The notes: generated by a model from the letters alone, not told the origin. A stretch of 64,000 nucleotides of DNA from Diatrype stigma (GCA_022225965.2 JAKJXP020000003.1:496001-560000); one strand, 5' to 3'; counted from the stretch's first letter, positions 1 to 13,395 are shown. Numbers and translations: made by a program.

Positions 1-907
1 CTTGCTTGACCTGACACTGTCTAATAGTTCCGTGATGATTGATAGCTTGCTTGTATGTAAATGTGTGTGTATGCATGCATGTATCTAGATTTTGTTTGAA
101 GATCCGGTCCGAACTGCCGGAATAGAGGAGTGTAGAGTGTACGCAAGAAGCTCATCCATCCAGCCATGACAATGCCAACCCCCTCCTCCTAGCACTTGAG
201 CAAGTCCTACCCTCCTAAGCTCCTACCTGCCCCTTTACCCTTTTTTCTAACCTCGTCCATCCGTCATAATCCGTCGCACGGGAAAGTCACATCCCGTGAT
301 GATGAATTTGAGAGCTTTTCCTTTTTTTAGACACCAGACGCCCAACCACCTTGGCTCGTAGCCAACCAACCCAACAAGGATTGAAAAATGGCTTGTTAAA
401 ATCATTAATTCGTTCTCTAAGTCGTTTCGTTTTCCTGGCCACTCTGACTCTTGACAGGCAGCGGCCACACCCTGTCACTAACCGTATAGTTCTGCTATGT
501 AGATGCCGTGCAGATCACCGATTTCCCCCTTTTAGCTTTGCACCGAGTCGGTTCGATGCTATGTTCTCATTTTGAGCATGTCCTGTAACAAGAACCGTAT
601 CTTAGCTTGCCCGTCTTGACTTTGAGATAGAGGCGTTTGTGCAGCCAACCAACTGAAGAGCGAAGATCCCAGAGCAGATAGGCGTAGATAGGCGTAGACG
701 GCTGGTATGGTTCTGCAATGACCCCGGTAATGTTATTGCGAATGTTGCCCAGAGGACAGACCTCTCTTCGAGGACCAACCATCCTGTCCTATCTTAAATA
801 TTCATTTATATGCCTGATGATGCACTGGCTGGCGACTTCCATGTGCAAGTCCCATTACTTGCAGGACGGCAACCAGATCGACGCTGAGGTATACCTATGC
901 TACAGCG
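1..907. other. Gene-less left flank
   Basis: No open frame here resembles a protein family. The stretch is the left edge of the window and the 3' flank of the minus-strand nmr1 gene. I see no RNA gene or repeat of note. Confidence 0.5.
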
Positions 908-2113
908 TTATGCTAGCCATTGTTCTTCATCCCGCTTCAGACCACGCATGACAAGCCCTTCGTCAACAGACTCGTCATCGTCATCTTCTTCGCCGCTGGC
1001 CTCTTCTAAACCTTCAGGGATAGTGGTGGGTGTTATGGTTGCAACTTCAGTCGGCGGCATACCCTCTTCATCTTCGAACATCCACGTCATTCCGTTGGCC
1101 TCTTCCTCCAATGGGAATATCTCGCGGGCATATTCCTCCATCCCTCTTGGGCCTTCCCACAACGCGAGTGCGCCTTCTGGACAGCTGTCTTCGAGGGCCT
1201 GGTCTCCGAAATACGGCGGTTGTTGCTTCGGGTCCTCGTTTGTGGGAGAGAAAAGCTTCTCCAAGGCCTCGAGATGTTCCCTATAACCCTCGGGGATCCT
1301 TACTTGCACTTTGATAGGCCCTCTCTTGTAGCGGACAGGCCGGCCTACGCCCCGCTGGAACATTTCACATACTTCCAGCGGTGTCAGGTGCTCATAAGCC
1401 AGCGCTATCCTCTTTCCGTCCCACTTGCTCGGGCCTTCTTTGAATAACTGCAGAATTGCCGGCCCGACATCGTGCTCCGCGTCTAGCCAGGGAAGCTTAG
1501 CGCGAGGATGGAATGGTGCGAGCCATTCGAAGGAGCCATCCGGCTGCAGTTCCATGCAGAATAAGGGGTAGGGAAGTGAGGTGAAGTTATTGTTGTAGAC
1601 ACCGGTATAGACGAATGTGGCTGGGAGGCTGATCTTGCGTATGTAATCTTCCACGCTGTGTTTAGCTGCCCAAAGGGGCAATGAGGGCCATGCGGAGTTA
1701 TAAGTGGCGTGATCGGGCATCGATGAATATACGAAATGTTGCACCCCGACCTGTTTAGCGACATCTGCGACAGCTTCTCCAATTTGGATCTCGTTCCCGT
1801 AAAAGGTAGTGTTGATGAAGGCGAGCTGCGCGCCGTTAAAGAGTTCTGTGATCAAGTCATGGTTGACAAGAATGTCCGGGTTGTGCGCGTTAGACGTGAC
1901 GTCTCGGTCGTCATTCGGCTTTTTCCGAACATAAAGATCCCCCACAAAGGTTGTGACGTTGGGGTTGGTAGCCACCTCAGTGGCTATCACCCCGACGAGA
2001 TTCCGCAGCTGAGCGCGGACCTTGTAACCGACCGCAGTCGCAATTCGAATCAGCGAAGCTGCCTGGCGGCCACTGGCATTGATGACGGCTATTGTCTTGT
2101 CCGGCGACGGCAT
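908..2113 (-). CDS. nmr1: NmrA/NMR1-type nitrogen metabolite repressor
   Basis: A 401-residue NmrA-like protein with an NAD(P)-binding Rossmann fold of the atypical SDR type. In fungi NMR1/NmrA binds the GATA activator NIT2/AreA and restrains use of poor nitrogen sources when ammonium or glutamine is present; it acts in the nucleus and cytosol as a redox-sensing regulator, not an enzyme. The N-terminus carries the modified nucleotide-binding motif INASGRQAAS near residue 10. Family hallmarks follow: AFINTTFYG, the YSSMPDH segment, NNNFTSLPYPLF and PWLDAEHDVGPA. The C-terminus is acidic (EEDDDDES), as often in NMR1. The start at 2113 (MPSPDKT) is chosen because it matches family N-termini; the frame stays open upstream to 2314 but that part is Ser-rich and probably 5' UTR. 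No intron is needed. The identification rests on remembered family motifs. Confidence 0.86.
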   Translation of the reverse strand: MPSPDKTIAVINASGRQAASLIRIATAVGYKVRAQLRNLVGVIATEVATNPNVTTFVGDLYVRKKPNDDRDVTSNAHNPDILVNHDLITELFNGAQLAFINTTFYGNEIQIGEAVADVAKQVGVQHFVYSSMPDHATYNSAWPSLPLWAAKHSVEDYIRKISLPATFVYTGVYNNNFTSLPYPLFCMELQPDGSFEWLAPFHPRAKLPWLDAEHDVGPAILQLFKEGPSKWDGKRIALAYEHLTPLEVCEMFQRGVGRPVRYKRGPIKVQVRIPEGYREHLEALEKLFSPTNEDPKQQPPYFGDQALEDSCPEGALALWEGPRGMEEYAREIFPLEEEANGMTWMFEDEEGMPPTEVATITPTTIPEGLEEASGEEDDDDESVDEGLVMRGLKRDEEQWLA

Positions 2114-5100
2114 CGACCGCTTCAGGGGCCGGAAGCTCAGAGAATTATTCCTCGATACGGCAGTCAACGGCGAAGACTCTGAATAGGAAGACCGTGTGTG
2201 TTTATGTCTTGAAGAGTAAACTGCTGAACTTTTGGGGGAAGAGGCATTGTTATGTTCCGTCTGCGCTGGTCTGAGGACCAGATCAGTCCGTATTGGGATT
2301 GGTTCCGAGGTCATTATAAGACTGCCGAGCTAGGCGGCGGCCTCGACACGCAAATGATAGACGACGGCCTATATCGACACCACCAAATATTATGAGATAA
2401 TGAAAATATTTGTAAGAGAAAAGAAGAGGGTAGCAGGGCAACTTGTACCCAGTGTACACTACGTATAGCCTTGCAGGGAGGAATAAGACAGTTGGGAAAC
2501 CGCAGATATTCCAGGACAATCGCCGCTCATAAAGACACGCCTGGGTATATGGAAACTCGATCAACCTCAGGATTCAGTCGAAGATCGGTTACTTTATGCT
2601 TTTATGGAGTGTAAGGTAACCTCGGGCCTATTAGGCATCGACGATAGAGCAGGTACAGGGAAGATGACCCAGTCTGCAGAAGGGTGTAGAAATTCTCAAG
2701 TCTCAGGGCTGGGCACACCGGCCAGTATCTGGTATAAGGGAAATCTAGTGGCTTGACCTCCCGGATCTGCAACGGTTAATAATATAAACTCCCCGACGGG
2801 GATAGCCTTGACAGATACTACCGCTGGTGGTTGTGGTAGAAGTATAACGGTGTGTTTGTCGTGGCGGTGGTTCTTGTTCGATTCGAGAGAGACGAAACTA
2901 GAAGAGTCCAAGGATACCGGAAACTCCAAGGACATATAGTGGATTCCTTTTTTCTTTTCTTCGTTTTCCTTCTAAGATATATCCTTTGTTATGACGTGAA
3001 CCAGGGTATCATAAATGCGATGGCCAGGGAAATTTGTCCAAGATGCAAGCGATCCACGATTTTAGATAAAAATCACGTAACAAGATGGTCCTACAAGTCA
3101 AACTGGATACGGCCTAGACGAAAGACCCTCGTTCTCTCGAAATCTGGGGGATGGGATATTGGCGCCGGGACTAGGAATAATCCACCAAGAATAGACTACC
3201 CAGCCTTAGTATCTTACCTGCCTAGGTAGTGCCTATCCTAGGCTGGCGGTACTTAGGGAGCTTGGGTAGGTATGGATAAGAATAGGAGCCGGAGGTGCGG
3301 GTTGTGTCAGTATAGGCAACGGACAAGCGTGACCTTTTGGCTCTGGACCTGCAAGAAAGGGGACAGTTGAAGGTTGGTTTTTCTCCGTCTGTCTCCGTCT
3401 TTGTCTCAACACACACGACGTCCTCGTGCCATCTGTCCGATCAAGAGCCTTAGCCACCGAAGTCTGGGTATGCTGGTATGGTAGACGTATAGACGTATGT
3501 CTGTATATCTGTAGAGACCACGCGACAGAACGACTGGACAGGATAGGGCAAGGTTCGAGAGTTGCTAGACTAGTTGATGATGCACTCCGTTACCCACTCA
3601 CCACTACACCTGGATGGCGGATGTCGGATGGATATGGGGAATATGCAGCGGCCCAATAGAGGGGACTACCTGGTTCTTGCAGCGTGCGTGACAGAGTTAT
3701 TGTGGATTCTGCTGTGAAATCGTGTGTAGTGGTTGTGGTACTTGTTTCTAGCAATGGCAGCAGCAATGGCAGTACCTAGGTAGGTAGGTACTATTATACC
3801 TGTAACTAACAGCAGCAGGCTGGTTGGCGAGTTCGGGTAGCCAGTAGGCAGTAGGCAGGCGGTAAGGAGGACTTAGTGAGGGTTAACTTTGGACTGATTG
3901 ATAACATGACCCGACTGTTTGTTTTGTGTTGTATGTACAATGTGTACAATACATACATACGATACAGCACGATGACACCAACAGCATCAAACCGGATAGA
4001 TACCTACGTAGTGAGATAAGGTAGTGAAACGGCACTCAGTGAGGTATGTAACTACCTACCAGGCCTAACTTCGCCTAACTCCAATATCTTCGATCTCATT
4101 ACATACATGTAAGTATGTATGTATACACAAGAAATAGGCAGGCACAGCAACTACATGTTGTTATGTTAGGTAGCAGTGTGAGTTTGGGGGCATGGAAAGC
4201 AAGAGGGCCAGGAGGGGCAGAAAGCTGATACAGGTGACAGGTAAATATGTAGACTAGCAGGGCTGTTACACAACCTTGAAGCATACTCTTCGTTTGTCCG
4301 GGGTATAGGCAATCTGATAATTTATTAGGCATATCATGGATGGTACCTACAGCATGCGATATCTCTTATCGTCGGCAGTAGAGCTTTACATGACTACATA
4401 CGGTTGGTATAACGCCTGTGATTCGTCGCGTGCTATCGATTTGGCTGATACGGATGTAAGAAGTTTAGAGCGAGATCTGGGATGCTTCATAAGCCGGGGA
4501 GATGATTTGCTGGGAACGACAGGACGAAAGCCTAATAGGGCAACAGAAGTGAGAAGACCTTGAGGACCTTCCTGGACCTGCCTTCCAGACGCCCAGCCAG
4601 GGTTGCATCCCTGGCGGTTCTAGGCGGTAAAGGACGCTTAATTCGACATACATTACTCGATAACTGCAAAACCATGCACAACCATGCAATCCAATCTGCA
4701 ATGCATAAGTTGCATGTAGGAACGATATCGGAGTGTGGCTGTCGGCTGTCTGCTCTCCAGGACAGGCAGTTATGTTACCATTACATACGAGTTATACACG
4801 CACAGTAAGTACGGTATATAGTACAATACCTCCATATTAGGGAGTTAGAGATAACCGCCGCCAGGTAGCTGACCATTCGCATGATAGGACATGAATCACG
4901 TTTTCCAACTATTTTTTTTTCTTTCTTGCTCTCGCTTCCATACTCGGTTTCCCGCACGCACTACCTACGTGCTTGGTATCACTAGCTGTTAGTGGGATGA
5001 AATATTTTTCTTAGCACAAGCAGACTGGCAGGCAGGTATGTCGGGTAGGTAGGTTGCAACTGAGCAACACCAGCTGGCATGGTACCAACCTACATAGAGG

Positions 5101-6994
5101 TTGTCATGAATAATAGAAACCTTCGTTGAGAGAGTTTACTTCTGTGACCTGAGGCCAGACCCGTGAGGATTAGGTAATGGAAAGATTCTAGCAGTCTGAT
5201 AGGTAATCCTAGCCGGCTAGGTACATAAAAACTGGCTGGCTTGGCTGCGCTTATGGGTTTGAGGAGTAGCAGCATGTAAGTGCTGCATCACAGCTTTGTA
5301 CGGAGGTACCTAAGGGGGATACTTACCTGTATGTAAGTACATACCTATATACTGTACAATGCACAATACACAATACGCACAACATACATACCCCCCTCCG
5401 TATAGCTAACAAATGGAGGGGTTATCAGATGTCGTTTTCTTCTGCTACAGTTACCCCTCAAACGCTCAATCTTAACTGGAGCGCATTTTACCTTCTCATC
5501 TCTTTCGTCTTCACTGTTGTTCATCATCCTACTCTACATTGTTGGGATTCGAGTTTTCACCCCTTTATATTCTTTTTTGTTCTTTTTGGGGACCCCCTTT
5601 TTCTCTCTGCATCTCTCTTTTCGTCCACATTCGCTATTCGTTGTCTAGGTATCCATCCACTAACGTCGGGACCCATCTCGGAAGCAAGAAGCAACGAACG
5701 GACCTTTTTACATACTAAGAACTTATGTACGGTGGAGTTGAGTTAAGCCAGGATATGCAGATGTTGCCGGACTGAAAATCAATACAGAAAGAAAGCAAAA
5801 ACCAAGAAGCAACAGCGGCCCGAGTGGAACGTGCGATTTGCGAATACCTAATCTACACCTACCCAACTCTTGGGGAGGAGGAGGGGGGGAGGGCGTGCCA
5901 TATAAGTGGATGGTATGCGGCATCACTAAACTATATATATCAAGATTCTGCCCTTCAACTATATGTATATGGCAAAACACTTATATATATAGTACTTGTC
6001 CTGGTAACAGACAGCACACCTAGGGAGGCAGGGAGGTCGAGGTCGACAGGCATGACTTAAGTCAGGTATAAGGTATAACTAGTAATTAGGCCCTCCCTAG
6101 CTACAAACTATGAAGTTTATAGGAGATAGGAGGATCTAGGTGTATATGGACGAGGCTACAAAAGCTGATATTGGTTCAAGCCTAGTCTCATCAAGCCTGT
6201 TTACTGCACCTCCAGCCTCAAAATGCTTTACTTACTGAACACGATCATCGTTATGACCATGAGGCATTGCGCCCCTGAGACATGAGACACAGAGGACTGA
6301 CTACTGTAGAGAGATAGAAGCAAGACTGCTCTGAGCAGGAGAGAAGTAACGTAATTTCACTACTTTACTACTAGCCCGCACAAAAATAAACCCACGAAAA
6401 ACAAGACCCCCTGCGTGTTATTACGTACAAATCATCAGATGTGCGCCGCCTTTCCGTTTGCTAAACTTTTCAAAGCCCGAAGCGTTTCTCGTGGCCACCA
6501 TGGCGTCACTTCGTTACCCAATTAACTAGCCAAGCCAGGCCAAGTTCTTCTGCTCCCGTCGTAGATTTCCGCGGGGGAGGTCTGAGGTTATGGATTGGAA
6601 CTACGTTCTCATCTGTCGCTCATGTGACTGACAGCTCTGTGTATCATCTAATTGTCTTGTATAGCGCCGTAAGGGAGCTGAGGAGGTCAGACTCCGGCCA
6701 GTTCAGCAGAACCTTGTGGGGCGATACATGCACCCCGCAAAATGATGTTGGTAACTCCCTAGTTCCCCGGCTCTCAGTGTCTATTCTAGTGTGCGCTGCC
6801 TCCTCGTGGCAGGGCGTAGGCTATCGCGTACTGCCTTCTCTATGGCAGGCCCTCCCTGAATAGCAGGAAGAGGGGGGATATGCATGAGCTAAGTAGAAGA
6901 GTAACCCAAGACCCCTATGACCCTGTGACTGGTGCTGAATGACAGGCAATCTACTGGCCCAAGGTGTTTGGCCTTAGTAAGGGAGGACAGATCA
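2114..6994. other. Gene-less stretch, about 4.9 kb
   Basis: Only short unconserved frames are present on either strand. The DNA has scattered TAGGTA/TACCTA runs, for example a CCTAGGTAGGTAGGTA tract near 3775-3790. It lies between the 5' side of nmr1 and the 3' end of the first Zn2Cys6 factor, so it holds at least the nmr1 promoter. I see no transposase, long terminal repeat or RNA gene. Confidence 0.5.
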
Positions 6995-9669
6995 CTACGA
7001 TTGATGGACAGAGGTCCAGCCGTTTGAGATAAGGAATTGGAAGTCATCTGCTGTGGTTTCATTGTTGAGCCAACCCTCCTGATCTGCCTGCGGTATCGCC
7101 GTGGCATCGGCGGGCGCGCGAGTAAGCGCGTCGAATTGGTTCTAGAAGAATAAGCATCTCGTTAGAAATATCGCCAAAATATCTGCGGGAAGGGGGGTAA
7201 ACTGATAACTGATAGACGCCATATGAAAACCCAGCCCAGTGGCAAAGGGAAGGGAAAACACACCCAGTCATAGCTACCGCTATGTATCATCCAAGAGGGG
7301 TCAGCAGAACCCATCTCGACTTGCATGCTCTGTAGGACTCTGCCTATGTTCGGGTCATCCACCATGTCGAAATCCGGGGAAATACGGTAGTCCTGGGCGT
7401 CAGCACCCGCACTGCCAATTCCGGAAGATCCCATCGAAGGATCGGTCATGCCGCCGCTACTGCCGTGCAAGTTGAGATTCGCCATCGACTCCGCCTGGTC
7501 ACCTGAACGGAGTTGGTGCCCAGTAGCACCACCCTGATACTCTCCGTCGGCATGCAGTCCAAGCTGTGTATAAACCCGGCCTAGTATCCTCTCGACGACG
7601 TCGGCCGCCTTCTTGCAATCTGGAATATTCTGCGCCATTGTGACCCAAATATTATATGACCTTTGTAGTATCCGCAGGAGTTCGTCCTTGCTAGGTAATG
7701 GTGCCCCCTGTGACATCCAAACAAAGTTCCCACCGGTCTCCAGGTAGTTCTCGTTTTGCAATACCAATGCCACAATCATATTCGCTTGCAGGAAGTCGTT
7801 GATGGCTAGTGAAGAAATGAACCAGCCCTTGGTACTAAGTATTGCTCCAGGCTGACAGGCGTGGTATAAGGTATATTGGTGGTCGAGCAAGTCCAATGCC
7901 GCCTCAAGACAGGCCCTACGTGAGTGTCCATGCTCCTGCTTCGGTATAGCTTCAGATAGGTACCGTCGATGGAGGACACAGCGACTTTTCAAATATAATG
8001 CAGTCAGCCCGAACCTCTGGATTACCTGCATGATGGGATCCGTTATACTCTCCTCTAAGGGTTTCACCTTCATAAATGGAGGAACCTGCTTCCACGTCTC
8101 CTCAAGTAACCTGTCTACCCTTATAACCTCAGAATAAGGGGGGACAGTCAAGGCATGTGCCTGCTGCGCCACAAGTCCAAAAACTGTAGGGCAAAACCTA
8201 CTATTAGCGAGAGGTCGTTATGGGGTCGGGGGGCGTGGGATTGGTGTTTACTTGCCTCTGCTGATTGCACCTTTGTGAATAGGGTAAGTTAGTTGCGTAT
8301 AGTCAGTCATTGGTCGCGATGGCGGTAGGTCTGTAGAGTCTTCACCGAAGTCGGAGTCCATCAAGTGTCGTGGCATAGCAGTGTCGCTCTCTATGCCTTG
8401 TATCATGCTGGGTAGCCCCAGATAGAATGCGACTAAAAGATCAATCTGGATTGCCAGATGCCATAATCGCCGACGCATCTCGCCCTCGTAAATGCTGATA
8501 TTGGGAAGCTTGCTCGGATCTCGATGAAGCCCCATCTTTAACATCAGCCGAATGCAGACTGACGAAAGGAGGTAGCAGTTCATTTGATGCGTGCGGTTGA
8601 CCAAGAACTCGGCTTCTACGTATAGCAAAAACGCTTGAAGGGTGGTGAGGTTTGGCTGTGAGTATTTTCCCCAGATCAGAGCCCACCCAGCTGCTCCTCG
8701 ATACTGCCTAAACCTGTCCATAGCAGGCATGGGGGAATCGCTCTCCAACTCGTGCGGTGACTGAAACGAGGAGAAGAACACCCCGAGGCCCGTTACCATG
8801 AAAAGAAGGGCAATGAACTGGAGAGGAGCTTCGGACGGATTCTGCCAGAATCTGTGATACTCTTTGCTGAAGGTTGGCCTATGCAGGATATGTTGCGAAG
8901 GGCTGTTTGAATGGAAATACCGGTTCATGAGGCGATCCACGACATTCTTTTCCGGGAGTAGCTTTAGCAGCTCCTCCTTGTCCTTCATAACACCCCTCGA
9001 GCTAAAGAGAACTTCTGAAGGCCCTACGTTCTCAAACGGATCTTGGAAGCCCTCGTCTTCATCTTCTGAATCTTCGAAATAGTTCTTGAGATCCTCGATA
9101 TCATCCAAAATAGCCATAAAATTCGTAGCGCCCACATAACTCGTAGCCTTCTGGCCCTGGACAACGAGTCCGCCCGCCTCGGCCTCGGGGGCGGGCGTAG
9201 CCGGAGCCGCAGCCGCAGCCGCAACAGGCGCCACAGTCCCAGTCCCGCCATCCGACTGCACCGGGGCAGTGCTGGCGGGGTCATCGGTATCGATCATCTC
9301 GCGCACCATGCCCTCGAGGCGCTTCAGGCGCGCGGCCATGCTCTTGGCGGGCCGCTGCTTCTGGGGGCGCGGGGCGTAGGCGCACGCCTCGGGCCGGCCC
9401 TTCTTCGCGCACTGGCCGCAGGGGGTCGCGCGGTCGCACTTCAGCTTGGAGCTGCGGCACGGCGCGCAGGAGAGGAGGACGCGGGTCCGCTTGCTGTTGC
9501 CGTTGCTGTTGGTGGTGGTGGCGGTGGCGGAAGGCGGTGGCGCATGGTGACGGAGGCTGTTCTGCGTGGTAGTGGTGGTAGCATCGTTGGGGCTGTTGCC
9601 CTTGGAGCTGCCGCTGCCGCTACCGCTGCCGCTGCTGCTGCCCGTGTGCGGATCGGAAGAGGATGACAT
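6995..9669 (-). CDS. Zn2Cys6 transcription factor with fungal_trans domain (826 aa model)
   Basis: Three exons: 9669-8256, 8183-7264 and 7141-6995. The product binds DNA through a Zn2Cys6 cluster with C68, C71, C78, C84, C87 and C96 (CX2CX6CX5CX2CX8C), followed by a linker and short coiled-coil-like helix around residues 110-127. A fungal_trans regulatory domain occupies the middle (conserved RRLWH and GLHRDPSK segments). The first 60 residues are Ser/Gly/Thr-rich. Intron 1 (8255-8184) is GC-AG: only the GCAAGT donor keeps the frame and gives SRVFGLVAQQAHALT, the usual sequence of this family; the nearby GTAAAC donor would shift frame. Intron 2 (7263-7142) uses GTGTGT and yields YDWNQFDALTRAP before the stop. 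The target genes cannot be inferred; its neighbour is another Zn2Cys6 gene in the same orientation. Confidence 0.85.
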
Positions 9670-11037
9670 GGTAGGTAGGTATAGTATAAGTTACCGACCG
9701 CGAGTAGATCTGATGTATACTTTATTATGTATCTGTTTACGATGAGATATAGTATAGATTGTGGATATACAGCTTAGATGCTTGTCGTGTCCGCGATGAA
9801 AGGGTCAGCAGTTAAACCAACTTGAGCCACCTATTCTGTAGTAAGATCTCGTAAGGTGAGAGAGAGGCACGGGGTATACTTGCGGGCCCGGACCTGACCC
9901 CAGCTTCAGGCGAGCACAAACACAAGCTCAAGCACAAGCACAGCTGTCCCGGCGATTGCAAGGCTGCTCTGATGTTAGGATTTCAACCCAACTAGACGGA
10001 CGTCTCGACTCTCGTCTGGGATATATCGTCAGCGACAATTCTATCATCGACCATCGATCAACTATAAGCCTTGTTAGTCGATCTCGAATGCCACTCTTGG
10101 TTCTCCGTAACCTCCAGCAGGGTTGCAGAATGTGTACGAAGTAACGGATGTGTGTTTCTATTAGTTAGGCATTGGGTCTGTACGGCGCAGCACAGCCAAG
10201 TAGTGACTATAGGTACTATGGGTAGGAAGGACTATGTAGGTAGGCAAGTAGTAAGCAGTCGTCGGTGATACCCAGACATGGTTGCCTTAAGGATGCGGGC
10301 TAATGTACCGTGTCATTTCAAGGCCTATATGCTTATCTGTACTGTATATTTATTCTCCTTCGCCAGGGGTTGGCAGGGGTTGACTACTTACCTCAGTACT
10401 ACCTAATGTAGTGACTGTAGCACAGCATTCCTCTTAGAGGAAAATTCACCAAGTTACATTTAGACGAAAGTAAGGGATACAGTTATCCTCTGATTCATTC
10501 CATTTAGCTCTGGTCAGTGAGCGGGATAATCCATGGGCCAGGTAGAATTGGCTGTTACCAGTGGAATGCATAGTCGAAACACGAAATACAGAGGTATACA
10601 TGTCAAAGCAAGCTTGATATTACTATTCTCGTTATATTCAACCAACTCAACTCCGTGCTTCTCAGTTGAATCCAGATTCTAGTACTGCAATAGATACCCG
10701 CGGTTGAAGAGGACAATTCTCCAAGCCCGTCCGCTCATAACAAGCTCATGCCGAAATCTAAAGCGTCTTAAACTTGTTCATAAACCATCATAGTAGAGTA
10801 GGAAACTTATACCAAAAGCTTGCTTGCTCGCGCAATCGCACGTTTATACTACACGAGTGGCTGTCTTGTTCCCTCGTAACTTCGCCACCCCAGGCGGGAG
10901 GCGATCCAAATGCCAATTCGGACATGAGATGGGGGGTTCGAGTTATGTTTATGTATATTAGAAAAAAGAGGCCCTGCCGGTAAGTGATGATACTGCAATA
11001 ATCAAGAATCGAAATGTGCGACCGATCAGTTGATCTT
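9670..11037. other. Intergenic spacer between the two Zn2Cys6 genes
   Basis: About 1.4 kb that holds the promoter of the first factor and the 3' flank of the second. There are TAGGTAGG tracts near 9670 and 10235 and a short CACAAGC-type repetitive patch near 9910-9940. No coding sequence is supported. Confidence 0.5.
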
Positions 11038-13395
11038 TCACTCTGGGTTGCCCCAAGTGATACTGGTTTTCCGGGTTCTGAGGTCTGGCACGCCGGGAAT
11101 GAGCCCACGGGTGCCACATTGGATGGTCGCGACCCGTTGGCGGAGGTCAAACTCGACAGCCCGAACCATCACGCGCTTCTCTGCCGGTATGGTCTTTTTC
11201 CTGTCGGCCCTGCTGCCCACCGGCGATGGAATTGACCCGTTCTCCCATCGGGTACTGCTACCGTCCCAGCGAGCATTGCCTCCGGGGCCCAGGGGAGGGT
11301 GGTCGTCGGCACACTCAGCAGGCCCATTGGAGCACGATCCCGGACTATTCGTCGAGTACACAGCAGAAGCGGGGCTCATCATCGAGTAGTTGTTGTTGGT
11401 ACAACTCGATACCGGCCGCACGAGCTCATCGTCGCCCTCGGTATCCTCCTCTTCGATGGCCATGATCCACATGCCAATCCTCGCTGCCAACTCACTATCC
11501 CACATGCCTTCCCGGCGAGAGCTGGTTCGTAGAAGCTGGATAGCTTGCCGTCGAGTCAGGTGATCCCTGCACTTGGTAGCTACCACGAAAAGAGGGGGGA
11601 CGATGCCCAGATCTGCGCTAAAGCTGGGCTTGATGTGTCGGGCGTTGTAATCATGACCCCCGAAGATGTCCGGCTGTGTGGACTGATGCCGGCAGTACTG
11701 CGGGTTCCCACATCGCTTCGCTGCCGCCCTGCGCTCTTCATCCCCAACCACCTCCATAGCTAGGTTGACGATCATTCTAAACTGCGGTAGGAAGTTGTCG
11801 AAGCCCATTTCGCTATCGGCAAACGTCATCACGAAGAGCATGAATCCCATGATCTGGTTCATTTTCAGAACCGCGATCCCCGTCTTCTCCTGACTGCTTT
11901 TGGCTGGGGCTGTTCGCGAGACTAATATGGGTTCGAAGGCGATGGACCACCGCTCCATTTCGTCCTTGAAGCCGGCCCCGAGGGAAGATAACGCCTGCGG
12001 CAAGATCCCCATGGGGCTTGTCGTGCTAGTATATGAGAACAGAGTTTCGTTGGACCGCATCATCCGCTCGCAGAGGCCGTCCCAGGCGAGTCGGGCTTCG
12101 ATCAGCGAATGAAACACATCGGGTATAATCGGCTGGCTTGTTGATACCGGTGAGCCCCCCTCGGACGATGGAGAGACCGAGTTGTCGTTATTCTGTGAGG
12201 TAAGGCGTATTACATATGGCTGGGGAAAGTGGAAAGCCATGTCGTACGACTTAGCTTGGATAGCTAGACGGGTGAACATCTGAATAAGATCTTGGTCCAC
12301 CGGCTCCTCAGGTCTAGGAAGGAAGGACTTTCTGCGTTCCACACGCAGTTGCTCCAGAAGCCCTAGGCCAATCTGGATCTGCTTGATGGCTTGCTTATGG
12401 TCCCCAATGAAAGAATCGAAACATGCAAGGAGAACACTTGCCATGAGGCCTACGCGTTGCGTCGCCTGGTCTTGAGACATAGTGCTAAACATCGCGGTGA
12501 TAGCATTGCCGTAGTGCCTAAAGGCCACCTCCCAGTGCATCTGCACATGGTTCGTCGCGACGGCCATGTCGGAAGGCGAGCTCGGTGGCGATTCAGACAT
12601 CTTATCCAGTGTCTTATATAGCGCCCCCAAAGCTATCACCGAATGACGGATGGCATCTTCGGAATGGCATTCCTGCAAGACGCTTCGCGTCCAAAAGGAA
12701 GAGTCGAAGAAGCCAGACAGTTCACTAGCTGTGTGCTCCCTGAACACTTGGAAGTACAAGCCCTCTTGGGGGTCGAAGGAAAGGGTAGAAGGCCGATGGA
12801 GGGTCAAGGACAAGGGAGCAGCCGCCGGCGTTTGTGGTGGGGTGAGTCTCTTACTATGAGGGCCAGAAGCCTTACTAGCTAGATACGACCGAGCTCGCGA
12901 TACAACCGCATGTGATGACGGTGGTGCTGGTGAGACCGACGGCGATTTCCCAGGCACATTAGCGACAGCAGCCGGGCGCGTAGCAACAGGGACCGGGCGT
13001 GGAGCAATGGGAACTTCTTCGAAAATCCTAGACCGTGGAGGAGGGGGATAGCCCGTACAGGCTTTCTTAGACCGAACACATTGAGAACAAGCCGGCTTCT
13101 TCTCGTCGCATTTGATCCGTCGCTGTCTGAGACGAATGGCGATGCCAAGTCAGCGCAAAGGTGCTAATATGTAAAGGGATACCTTCGTCTTGAATTCTTC
13201 CAATATATAAAATCTCAAAGGTCAAGCCTCCTCATGCAATGTTGGCTCGTGCACATACTTGCAATTGTTGCAACCAGTCCTGACCTTCGGTTTGCTGGTG
13301 CGCACCCGTCTAGGCCTATCAACCCCGGTGTCATGCTGGTCGTTTCTCATCGCGCCTATTCTACCAGCTTGCGACACGATGCCTACGCTGGGCAT
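11038..13395 (-). CDS. Zn2Cys6 transcription factor with C-terminal fungal TF domain (741 aa model)
   Basis: Two exons: 13395-13259 and 13126-11038, joined by a 132-nt intron with donor GTATGT and acceptor CTCAG. The intron splits the zinc cluster between its second and third cysteines: exon 1 ends RTGCNNCK and exon 2 continues QRRIKCDEKKPACSQC. The six ligands are C42, C45, C52, C59, C62 and C69. A Pro/Ser/Ala-rich linker follows, then an alpha-helical regulatory domain of the DUF3468/fungal_trans_2 kind (FWTRSVLQECHSEDAIRHSVIALGALY). The tail after about residue 640 is Asn/Ser-rich. The start at 13395 is the first ATG after an in-frame stop; Met16 at 13350 is an equally good alternative. 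Proteins of this architecture regulate metabolism or development, but the targets here are unknown. Confidence 0.82.

Noticed and set aside
2114..2314. 67-codon N-terminal extension of nmr1
   Set aside because: Open but Ser-rich, begins without a family match; family N-termini start at MPSPDKT.
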